A DNA stretch of 64,000 bases from Gemmatimonadota bacterium (GTDB lineage: Bacteria; Gemmatimonadota; Gemmatimonadetes; Gemmatimonadales; GWC2-71-9), in contig JADJAK010000006.1 of assembly GCA_016704275.1 (NCBI GenBank), forward strand, positions 124,001 to 188,000. Direction: 5' to 3'. Of this stretch, positions 8,824 to 16,005 are shown piece after piece (the first letter of the stretch is position 1; each line of letters begins with the position of its first letter). The notes beneath the pieces were generated by a model. The model was not told the origin of the DNA. It made no database searches and worked only from the letters and a program-made list of their open reading frames with translations. A program made the position numbers and the translations under genes.

Positions 8824-9659
8824 TGGATCGTCGCACGTTTGTCGGCGCCCTGGGTGCCGCGGGTGTTGCCTCGTTGTTGCCGTCGCGGGAGCAGCTCATG
8901 GCCGCGGAGAAGATCGACAAGATCGGCCTGCAGCTCTACACCGTCCGCGGCGAGATGAAGGCATCGGTCGAGCGGACGCTCAAGGCCGTCGCTGACATCG
9001 GCTACAAGGAAGTCGAGTTCCACGATTACTTCGGCCGCCCGCCGCGCGCGATTCGCCAACTGCTCGATCGCAACGGATTGAAGTCGCCGGCGTGCCACGT
9101 CTCGCTCGACAGCATCAAGACCGGCTTTCACCGCACGCTCGCAGACGCGGTCGAGGTCGGACACAAGTGGTTGATCGTTGCCTACCTCGGGACCAACGAC
9201 CGCAACTCGGTCGACGCGATCAAGCGCACCGCCGAGGCGTTCAACAAGGCTGGCCGTGACGCGAAGGAGTACAAGATGCGCTTCGCGTATCACAACCACG
9301 ACTTCGAATTCCAGGAAGTCGAGGGGAAGCGGATCTACGACATCCTGCTGGCCGAGTGCGATCCGAAGTACGTCGACTTCGAGATGGACCTCTACTGGGC
9401 CACCAAGGCGGGGGCGTCGCCGCTCGACTACTTCGCGAAGCATCCAGGGCGCTTCCCGCTGGTGCACGTGAAGGATGCGGGCCCGCCGCCCGATCGGAAG
9501 ATGCTCGAGGTCGGCAAGGGGACGATCGACTGGAAGGCGATCTTCGCGCAGCAGAAGCTCGGCGGCATCAAGCACTTCCTGGTGGAGCACGACAACCCGG
9601 CCGACCCGATGCAGAGCATCGCGACGTCGTTCCGCTACCTGAAGGAGCTCCGCTTCTGA
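8823..9659 (+). CDS. Tat-exported TIM-barrel sugar isomerase/epimerase-like protein (copy 1)
   Basis: 278 residues from the ATG that overlaps the dehydrogenase stop by one base. N-terminal MDRRTFVGALGAAGVASLL is a Tat-type signal. The rest is a xylose-isomerase-like TIM barrel (IGLQLYTVRGEM at the first strand) with metal-binding residues spread over the strands: the His pair in AYHNHDFEF, the acid in FEMDLYW, His in LVHVKD and the final acid in LVEHD. Genes of this family beside GMC dehydrogenases are known to include 3-keto-glycoside lyases and epimerases, so the product of the dehydrogenase is a likely substrate. That link is inference from context. Confidence 0.88.
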   Translation: MDRRTFVGALGAAGVASLLPSREQLMAAEKIDKIGLQLYTVRGEMKASVERTLKAVADIGYKEVEFHDYFGRPPRAIRQLLDRNGLKSPACHVSLDSIKTGFHRTLADAVEVGHKWLIVAYLGTNDRNSVDAIKRTAEAFNKAGRDAKEYKMRFAYHNHDFEFQEVEGKRIYDILLAECDPKYVDFEMDLYWATKAGASPLDYFAKHPGRFPLVHVKDAGPPPDRKMLEVGKGTIDWKAIFAQQKLGGIKHFLVEHDNPADPMQSIATSFRYLKELRF

Positions 9660-11350
9660 CCTGGGACGCGATCGTCGTCGGCTCCGGGATGTCCGGGGGC
9701 TGGGCGGCGAAGGAACTCGCCGAGCGCGGCCTCCGCACGTTGGTGCTGGAGGCCGGTCGGATGATCACGCCCGAGCGCGACTACCTGATGGACACGCCGG
9801 CGTACGAGTTCCCCTACCGCGGTCTCGGCAACCCAAAGGAGACCGCGGAGAAGTTTGCGATTCAGCGCAGGTCGGTGGGCTTCTCGGAGGCGACGAAACA
9901 GTTCTTCGTCGATGATCGCGAGCTGCCGTACAACACGGCGCCTGGGACCGACTTCTCGTGGCTCCGCTCGCGCGTGCTCGGCGGCCGCACGCTGCTCTGG
10001 GGGCGGATGGCGTTCCGGATGAGCGACCTCGACTTCACCGCCAACCTGCGTGATGGTATCGGCATCGACTGGCCGCTCCGTCACGCCGACCTCGCGCCGT
10101 GGTACGAGTACGTGGAGCGGTTCGTCGGCGTGTCGGGTGAGGCACTCGGGTTGGACTACCTCCCCGATTCGCATTTCCTCCCGCCGATGCAGCTGACGTG
10201 CGCCGAGGAACAGGTCAAGGCAGGACTGACGAAGGCGTATGGCGGCCGCCGCATCATGACGATCGGCCGCACCGCGGTGCTCACGCAACCGATCCATGGA
10301 CGCGCGGCCTGCCACTACTGCAACAGCTGCGAACGCGGCTGCTCGACCTTCTCGTACTTCAACTCGGTGCACGCCACGCTGCCCGCGGCGATGAAGACGG
10401 GGCGCTGCACCATTCGCCCCTTCTCTATTGTGCACTCGCTGGCGTACGACGACCGGACCGGGAAGGCGACCGGTGTCCGGATCATCGACGCCAACACGCA
10501 CGAGGCGATCGAGTTGAAGGCGAAGGTGATCTTCCTCTGCGCCTCGACGCTGGAGTCGGCGCGGATCCTCCTCAACAGTGCCACCGCAGGGCAGCCGACC
10601 GGCCTCGGCAACGCGTCGGACCAGCTCGGCCGCAACCTGATGGACCACATCAAGGGCGCTGGTGCGTCGGGGCGCGTCGAGGGGCTCGACGACAAGACCT
10701 CCTTCGGTCGGCGCCCGACCGGTGTCTACATCCCGCGCTTCCGGAATCTCGACGCGCGCAGCCACCAGACCGACTTCATCCGCGGCTACGGCTATCAGGG
10801 CGGCGCGGGCGGGCGCGGTCCGCTCTGGTCATCGGCGGCCGGGACGCCGGGCTTCGGCGCCGACTTCAAGCGCGGCCTCAAGCACGCCATCGGTGGCTGG
10901 GGCTTCTCCATGAGCGGCTTCGCGGAGTGCCTCCCGAACCCCGAGAATCGGATGCAGATCGATCCGACACTCAAGGACGCCTGGGGCATCCCGACGCTGA
11001 AGATCTCGGCGAAGTGGGGCGAGAACGAGCTCCGGCTGCACAAGGACATGGCGGAGCAGGCAGGCGAGATGCTCGAGGCCGCCGGCGTGAAGAACGTCAG
11101 CATCAACCGCGGCACGCCGCCGCCGATGGGGCAGACCAACCACGAGATGGGTGCCGCGCGGATGGGCCGGTCGCCGAAGACGTCGGTGCTCAACGCCTGG
11201 AACCAGGTGTGGGACGCCAAGAATGTCTTCGTGACCGACGGCGCCGCGATGGTCTCCTCCAGCTGCGTGAACCCGTCGCTCACCTACATGGCGCTGACGG
11301 CGCGTGCGGCGGCGTACGCCGTGAGCCGCCTGAAGCGGAACGAGTTGTAG
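9656..11350 (+). CDS. GMC-family FAD sugar dehydrogenase, large subunit (copy 2), probable CTG start
   Basis: 564 residues if translation begins at the CTG at 9656. No ATG, GTG or TTG in this frame lies between the previous gene's last ~40 codons and the FAD motif, and the first internal ATG would cut through the glycine-rich FAD loop VGSGMSGG (8-15). A good Shine-Dalgarno (AAGGAG, 9642-9647) stands eight bases before the CTG, and the CTGA overlap copies the ATGA/GTGA overlaps elsewhere in the window. The body parallels copy 1: cysteine cluster ACHYCNSCERGC, HEMGAARMG and SSCVNPSLTYMAL. It has no signal peptide and presumably shares the Tat small subunit at 6575. Confidence 0.88.
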   Translation: MTWDAIVVGSGMSGGWAAKELAERGLRTLVLEAGRMITPERDYLMDTPAYEFPYRGLGNPKETAEKFAIQRRSVGFSEATKQFFVDDRELPYNTAPGTDFSWLRSRVLGGRTLLWGRMAFRMSDLDFTANLRDGIGIDWPLRHADLAPWYEYVERFVGVSGEALGLDYLPDSHFLPPMQLTCAEEQVKAGLTKAYGGRRIMTIGRTAVLTQPIHGRAACHYCNSCERGCSTFSYFNSVHATLPAAMKTGRCTIRPFSIVHSLAYDDRTGKATGVRIIDANTHEAIELKAKVIFLCASTLESARILLNSATAGQPTGLGNASDQLGRNLMDHIKGAGASGRVEGLDDKTSFGRRPTGVYIPRFRNLDARSHQTDFIRGYGYQGGAGGRGPLWSSAAGTPGFGADFKRGLKHAIGGWGFSMSGFAECLPNPENRMQIDPTLKDAWGIPTLKISAKWGENELRLHKDMAEQAGEMLEAAGVKNVSINRGTPPPMGQTNHEMGAARMGRSPKTSVLNAWNQVWDAKNVFVTDGAAMVSSSCVNPSLTYMALTARAAAYAVSRLKRNEL

Positions 11351-12166
11351 ATGGAACGGCGCGACTTCCTCGCGGCCGCCGCGGCGATTCCGGCGTTCCG
11401 CCTCCTGCCCGCGACGAACAAGCTCGGCGACATCGGCCTCGCGACGATCACCGTCGCCAAGGGGATGACGGAGCAGCCGGCGAAGACGCTCGATGCCGTC
11501 GCCGAAATCGGCTACACCGAGATCGGGCTGAGCCAGCTGTATGGCAGCACGGCGCCGCAGATCGAGGAGATGCTCAAGCAGTCGGGGCTCCACTGTCCGG
11601 TGCTGCACCTGCCGTGGGCCGACCTGAGTGACGCCAATTTCCCGGCGGCGCTCGAACGCTGCCACGTTCTTGGCGCGCGCTATCTCTTCTGCCCGTCACT
11701 GCCTGCGCCCAAGTGGACGACGCGGGCCGGGATCACGGAGCTGGCCGAGGTCTTCAATCGGCAGGGTGCCAAGGCGCGGGATGAAGGCGTCATCCTCGGC
11801 TTCCACAATCATGCCGCCGAGTTCGCGCTGGTCGATGGCGTGCCGGGCCTTGCGCGCTTCCTCGACGAGACCGACCGCGAGCTGATGCAGCTCGAGCTCG
11901 ATTGTTATTGGGTCACCAAGGCGGGGCAGGATCCGGTGGCGTGGCTGCTCCGCAACCCGGGGCGGGTCCCGGCGCTGCACATCAAGGATATGGCGATGGG
12001 TGGCGGCTTTGCGGATGTTGGCGCGGGCACGATTGATTACCGCCGGATCTTCCGCGAGCGGAAGCGTGCCGGGGTGAAGCACTTCCTGGTCGAGCATGAT
12101 CAGCCCGCGGATGAATTGGCGACGGCGCGGGCATCATATCGATATCTCCGCGCGTTGCGATTTTAA
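11351..12166 (+). CDS. Tat-exported TIM-barrel sugar isomerase/epimerase-like protein (copy 2)
   Basis: 271 residues, starting directly after the stop of the second dehydrogenase. The Tat-like signal is MERRDFLAAAAAIPAFRLLP. The TIM-barrel residues expected of the family are present: IGLSQLYG early, FHNHAAEFAL, ELDCYWVTKAG, LHIKDMAM and FLVEHDQPADE. It is a diverged paralogue of the gene at 8823, so the dehydrogenase-isomerase pair has been duplicated as a unit. Likely role: lyase, epimerase or isomerase acting on an oxidised sugar in the periplasm; not demonstrated. Confidence 0.87.
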   Translation: MERRDFLAAAAAIPAFRLLPATNKLGDIGLATITVAKGMTEQPAKTLDAVAEIGYTEIGLSQLYGSTAPQIEEMLKQSGLHCPVLHLPWADLSDANFPAALERCHVLGARYLFCPSLPAPKWTTRAGITELAEVFNRQGAKARDEGVILGFHNHAAEFALVDGVPGLARFLDETDRELMQLELDCYWVTKAGQDPVAWLLRNPGRVPALHIKDMAMGGGFADVGAGTIDYRRIFRERKRAGVKHFLVEHDQPADELATARASYRYLRALRF

Positions 12167-12186
12167 CGGCGGGGCTGGCATCTGAA

Positions 12187-12425
12187 GGGCGCAGCATGCT
12201 GCGCCCCTACAGCGATGATGCTGGCCTGCATCCCCCGATATCTCGGGATGCCGGCCGATGTAATACGATGCTCCGTGTGTACGGGCGCAGCATGCTGCGC
12301 CCGGGAGCCATCCCGACGATCACGCCGGCGCCGCGATGGGATTCCGGCCTGCATCCCCCTATATCCCGGGATGCCGGCCGATGCGATACGATGCCCCGTG
12401 TGTACGGGCGCGGCCTGCCGCGCCC
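12187..12425. repeat. Direct repeats with 20-bp GC-rich palindromes
   Basis: Fills the 290-bp gap before the hydroxypyruvate-isomerase-like gene. Palindrome GGGCGCAGCATGCTGCGCCC occurs at 12187-12206 and 12283-12302, with a variant at 12406-12425. A 60-bp direct repeat (12223-12282 and 12346-12405) containing GGCCTGCATCCCC and GGGATGCCGGCCGATG precedes the second and third palindromes. The arrangement is REP/BIME-like and unrelated in sequence to the heptad-armed elements. Confidence 0.8.
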
Positions 12426-12457
12426 TCGATATCCCTGAATGCATGGAGCCCCGCCCG

Positions 12458-13321
12458 ATGGCCACTTCCCGCCGCACCTTCCTTGCCGCTTCGGCGGCCA
12501 CGATCGCCGGCATCTCGCACGCCAATGCCATCCACGCCGCACCGTCGGCGCCGCGGGTGGGCCGCCTGAAACAGTCGGTCACCCGGTGGACGTATGGCGG
12601 GATGCCCTACGATGAGTTCTGCCAGATGCTGGTGAAGCTCGGCTTCGGCGGGGTCGATCTCGTGAACCCGGCGGATTGGGCGACGGTCAAGAAGCATGGG
12701 CTCAAGATCTCGACCTCGAACTCCACCACCCGCGGCGACTTCATCAGTCGTGGGTTGAATGACCGGGCCAATCATGCGCTGATCCTGGGTGAGCTCGAGA
12801 CGGTGCTGCCGGCCGCGGCGAAGGAGGGGATCCCGAACGTGATCGCGATGTTCGGCAACGCCGGCAGCATCAGCCGCGAGGACGGGATCGCGGCGTGCGC
12901 GGAGGGGCTGGCGAAGATCGCGCCGCTGGCGGAGAAGGTCGGGGTGACGGTGATCCTCGAGATGCTCAATTCGCGGGTCGATCACCGCGGCTTCCAGGGC
13001 GACACCTCGGCGTACGGGATTGCCGTCGCCGAGAAGGTCAACTCGCCACGCGTGCGACTGCTGTACGACATTTACCACATGCAGATCAGCGAGGGCGACA
13101 TCATCCGCTCGATCCGCACCAACGGGAAGTACTTCGCGCACTACCACACGGCGGGGAACCCGGGGCGGAACGAGATCGGCGACACGCAGGAGCTCTACTA
13201 TCCGGCCATTGCCAAGGCGATCGCGGACACGGGCTTCCAGGGGTGGCTGGCGCACGAGTTCTCGCCGCGCGGCGACAAGGAAGTGGCGCTAACGGAGGCG
13301 CGGGACCGGTGTACGGTGTAG
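12458..13321 (+). CDS. Tat-exported hydroxypyruvate-isomerase-like TIM-barrel protein
   Basis: 287 residues from the ATG at 12458; an in-frame ATG at 12443 is possible but lengthens the region before the Tat motif. MATSRRTFLAASAATIAGI is a Tat-type signal. The mature part follows the Hyi family: KQSVTRWTYGGMPYDEF at the start, GFGGVDLVNP, VILEMLNSRVDHRGF, LLYDIYHMQISEGDII, YHTAGNPGRNEI and the final WLAHEFSP. Metal-binding acids and histidines are in place. Despite the name, exported members of this family are rarely characterised; position suggests action on oxidised sugars from the same operon. It ends a few residues short of typical members. Confidence 0.85.
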   Translation: MATSRRTFLAASAATIAGISHANAIHAAPSAPRVGRLKQSVTRWTYGGMPYDEFCQMLVKLGFGGVDLVNPADWATVKKHGLKISTSNSTTRGDFISRGLNDRANHALILGELETVLPAAAKEGIPNVIAMFGNAGSISREDGIAACAEGLAKIAPLAEKVGVTVILEMLNSRVDHRGFQGDTSAYGIAVAEKVNSPRVRLLYDIYHMQISEGDIIRSIRTNGKYFAHYHTAGNPGRNEIGDTQELYYPAIAKAIADTGFQGWLAHEFSPRGDKEVALTEARDRCTV

Positions 13322-13509
13322 TACAGCCGCGCATGCCTGCCCTGAGCGTAGCGAAGGGTCAGGCCGCTTGAGTGATCGCTCCGGTCAGCAGACTGCAATG
13401 GTCTACAGGTTTCCTATGGAAAACCACACCGCCAGCTTCCGATTCCGGGGGGGGGGGGTCTATTCTCTAATTCCTGACCCTCTCATCGCCTCTCTGGAGC
13501 GCCACGACC
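13322..13509. other. Intergenic segment with repeat remnant; boundary of accessory region
   Basis: Nothing coding is seen. 13331-13372 holds a remnant related to the repeat cores (CCTGCCCTGAGCGTAGCGAA). A run of twelve G lies at 13447-13458. To the right of this gap the gene content changes to signalling, Rhs and small-peptide genes, and no heptad-armed repeats are found until 29.2 kb. Confidence 0.6.
13447..13458 (+). repeat. Homopolymer tract of 12 G
   Basis: Twelve consecutive G, about 52 bases before the start of the gene at 13510. Tracts of this length are prone to slippage in replication and in sequencing. If real, it could vary promoter spacing for the downstream four-gene operon. Confidence 0.9.
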
Positions 13510-13860
13510 ATGACGAATGACCGTCACACCATTTCCGTTCTGGACGCTGCCGCATTGACTGCCCGCTGGCGGAAGTCGCACCCCGACGCAATGCGGGCCG
13601 CGCGCTTTGATCGTATCGCGTTCGACCGGTTGCTGAGCAGGCCGGGTGTCGCAGGGATCCGCATCTACCTCGCGATGCAGTCTGGTGGTGAATGGACGTA
13701 CGTGATGGTGGCGACAGACGGGAATGGCAAGGACATCCTCGGGGACGTTGGCGACGTGACAGGGACCGCGGGGACCGGGGTCGAGGAGCAGGCCTACCCA
13801 TGCCCACCCTACTGTGACTGCTCAAGCCCCCTGAACGGGGACTGCCCGCCCGACGAATGA
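13510..13860 (+). CDS. Small protein with cysteine-rich C-terminal tail, unknown function
   Basis: 116 residues, no signal peptide. It opens with a helix containing LDAAALTARWRKSHPDA, then AFDRLLSRPGVAGIRIYLAM, WTYVMVATDGNGKDIL and a tail PYCDCSSPLNGDC. From memory the order (helix, GIRIY strand, VATDxNGxD, terminal CPPxC) resembles a family of uncharacterised small proteins known mostly from Bacteroidota; I cannot name it. A purine-rich CTGGAGC site precedes the ATG. The stop overlaps the next start (ATGA), so it is coupled to the membrane protein, kinase and regulator that follow. Confidence 0.75.
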   Translation: MTNDRHTISVLDAAALTARWRKSHPDAMRAARFDRIAFDRLLSRPGVAGIRIYLAMQSGGEWTYVMVATDGNGKDILGDVGDVTGTAGTGVEEQAYPCPPYCDCSSPLNGDCPPDE

Positions 13861-14522
13861 CTGTACCAATGTGGTTCACGATGCTGGCGCTCTGCTATCT
13901 GGCGATGCAGGTAGCCGGGCTCGTCGTGGGCCTTGTGCGATGGCATCATCTCGGCTTGCCGGAACGCTTTGCGGCACTCTGGTTCGGGGTCGCCGCGATT
14001 GCGGGGATTGTCGAACATGTTCTCCGAACGACGCAGCACAACAGTCAACTTGCCGCCCATTTGTGGTTTGCTCCGAGTGGCGTGCTCGCGCTCTGGATTG
14101 CGGCCGGGGTCGTCACCGGACGGCGCGCCAGGGCGCTATGGCGAGCGGCCGCGCTCGCCTACCTCGGGGTTATCGCTATGGTCCTGGCAATCACTGAGAC
14201 CCCGGCGGAGTATTCTCCGTACGCTGGTGCGATTCATGGGATGGTGCTGGTCGGGGTCGGTGCACACTCAATCGTCTATCGCGCTGGGCACGCAGGCGTG
14301 TCTCTATGGCGTGACGCCTCCTTCCTGATTGGTGCCGGGCTGCTCCTCATCGGGGGGCCGACAACGTTCCTTGCACTGGTTTCACGGACTCTGGGCAGCA
14401 CAGACGGGGCGACAGTGCGCGTTCTATACGCAATGCGGTTGTGCCTCGCTGTAGGGGGCCAGGGTTTCATCCTCCGTGGGCTCTTGCCAATGCCTCGACG
14501 AGGACGGGAGCACACCCAATGA
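13857..14522 (+). CDS. Polytopic membrane protein of a signalling operon
   Basis: 221 residues with six or seven predicted membrane helices (for example 6-28, 37-56, 70-88, 95-114, 121-140, 150-175). It belongs to no family I recognise and has no enzymatic motif. It overlaps the upstream small protein by ATGA and the downstream histidine kinase by ATGA. Since the kinase has only one membrane helix and no sensor domain, this protein is the best candidate for the sensing component. That is inference from operon structure. Confidence 0.75.
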   Translation: MTVPMWFTMLALCYLAMQVAGLVVGLVRWHHLGLPERFAALWFGVAAIAGIVEHVLRTTQHNSQLAAHLWFAPSGVLALWIAAGVVTGRRARALWRAAALAYLGVIAMVLAITETPAEYSPYAGAIHGMVLVGVGAHSIVYRAGHAGVSLWRDASFLIGAGLLLIGGPTTFLALVSRTLGSTDGATVRVLYAMRLCLAVGGQGFILRGLLPMPRRGREHTQ

Positions 14523-15235
14523 TCTTGGTTGTCACACTCACCCTCGTTGGCACAATTCTGCTTGCGACGATTATTGGAACGGCCGTGGTGCAGCAGTCAC
14601 GACTGTTGAGGCTTCGGCAGTCCCTATCCGGACGGCTGATTGAGGCACAAGACAGGGAGCGCGCAGCCCTCGCTCGCGAACTGCACGATGACATGGTTGG
14701 TCGGCTGGATGCCGTCAGCCGAGGATTACGCGCACTTTCGAACGGAGATGCGAACGACTACGGAGATGAGCTTGCCGAGCTCGCGGATGAACTTCGCGAT
14801 GTCGCACGGCAGCTTCACCCTTCCCTGGTTGATCTCCGCGGACTTGAGGTTGCGCTGCAGGTGCTGGGTGACGAGATGGCGTCACGTGCCGGCATCGCGA
14901 TCACCGTGCACGTGCGCGGCGAGTCCCATCTAGTGCCGAAGCAGGCGCAGCTGGGACTGTTCCGTATCGCGCAGGAAGCACTCCGGAATGCGATCAAGCA
15001 TTCGAAGGCCGGCGAAGTCGAGATCTGCCTCACTTGCACGACTGACCTGGTGGAGCTGGTGATCACCGATGAGGGGGTCGGCTTCGTGGCCGAGGAGGGA
15101 CGAAAGGGCGCCGGCCTTGGTCTCTTGTCGATGGCGGAGCGGGCTCGTTTGCTTGGGGGGCGGTTCCAGGTTGACTCAACGCCAGATTCAGGCACCAGGG
15201 TGGGGGTGCTCATTTCTTTGGCCGGGAAGCCATAA
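14519..15235 (+). CDS. Sensor histidine kinase, NarL/DegS (HisKA_3) type
   Basis: 238 residues from the ATG that overlaps the preceding stop. A single N-terminal membrane helix (about 2-23) leads directly into the dimerisation/phosphoacceptor domain with H-box LARELHDDMVGRL (His56). The HATPase domain follows: IAQEALRNAIKHSKA (N-box), ITDEGVGF (G1) and GAGLGLLSMAERA (G2). No periplasmic or PAS sensor domain is present. The response regulator starts on the last base of this gene, so the two form a dedicated pair. Confidence 0.92.
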   Translation: MILVVTLTLVGTILLATIIGTAVVQQSRLLRLRQSLSGRLIEAQDRERAALARELHDDMVGRLDAVSRGLRALSNGDANDYGDELAELADELRDVARQLHPSLVDLRGLEVALQVLGDEMASRAGIAITVHVRGESHLVPKQAQLGLFRIAQEALRNAIKHSKAGEVEICLTCTTDLVELVITDEGVGFVAEEGRKGAGLGLLSMAERARLLGGRFQVDSTPDSGTRVGVLISLAGKP

Positions 15236-15924
15236 TGCTCGATGTGGAGAAGCCACTCCCGGGGAAACCAAAGGTCATCATCGTCGATGATCACGTGGGC
15301 GTGGCGGAATCTCTCGCTACCGCGTTGCGGGACCAGACGCGCGAAATCAGTACCGTCTCCAGTCTGCCGGTGCTGCGCGCCGCCCTGCGGCGAGCTGGCG
15401 CGAAGGGAGGTCCTGTGGACATCGTCTTTCTCGATCTGGCAGTCGGGTCGGACAATGCGCTCGAGTGGTTGCCGGACCTCGTGGAGGACTATCCGGAGGT
15501 CCGTTTCATCGTCCTGACGGGATACTCCGAGTTCGCTTTGATGGAGGCGAGCCTGAGCGCGGGTGCGCGTGGCTTCCTCGTGAAGTCAGCCTCAATTGCC
15601 GAGATTCAGACTGCCATGGCAACCGTCGCGTCCGGAAAGACCTACCGCAGTCCAGGTGTGCATCGGATCGCGCCCTCAAGAGCCCCAGCATCTCCCACGC
15701 GACTCCCCGGTGCCGACCGGTTGGTCCGTCCCACCAACCGACAGCGAGAGATCCTGCTGCTCCTCCGAGATGGCGCGACCATGGCGGCTGCTGCTGAAGC
15801 ACTGGACCTGCATGAACGAACTATCGAGTACCACCTCCGGACCCTCCGGCAAAAGCTCGGCGGTGTGACACTGCTCGCCTTGATGCGCTGGTTTGAGGAC
15901 TATCTGAATGCGGAGGCAGGGTAA
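15235..15924 (+). CDS. Response regulator with LuxR/FixJ-type HTH output
   Basis: 229 residues. The receiver domain shows the acidic pair in VIIVDDH (about 15-20), the phosphoacceptor Asp67 in VFLDLAV, Thr in FIVLTGYSE and Lys in FLVKSAS. A GerE/LuxR-type helix-turn-helix follows at about 165-220, with TNRQREILLLLRDGAT and LHERTIEYHLRTLRQKL. It begins on the last base of the kinase gene and is the end of the coupled operon. DNA targets are unknown; the adjacent rhs gene starts 81 bp downstream and is a natural candidate for regulation. Confidence 0.92.
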   Translation: MLDVEKPLPGKPKVIIVDDHVGVAESLATALRDQTREISTVSSLPVLRAALRRAGAKGGPVDIVFLDLAVGSDNALEWLPDLVEDYPEVRFIVLTGYSEFALMEASLSAGARGFLVKSASIAEIQTAMATVASGKTYRSPGVHRIAPSRAPASPTRLPGADRLVRPTNRQREILLLLRDGATMAAAAEALDLHERTIEYHLRTLRQKLGGVTLLALMRWFEDYLNAEAG

Positions 15925-16005
15925 TTCTCGCCTAGGGAATTCCGTAGTGCGGTTGGCTGGGGAGCGGTCCGAGACTGCATACATCCCGCCAACTCGGAGC
16001 ATCGC

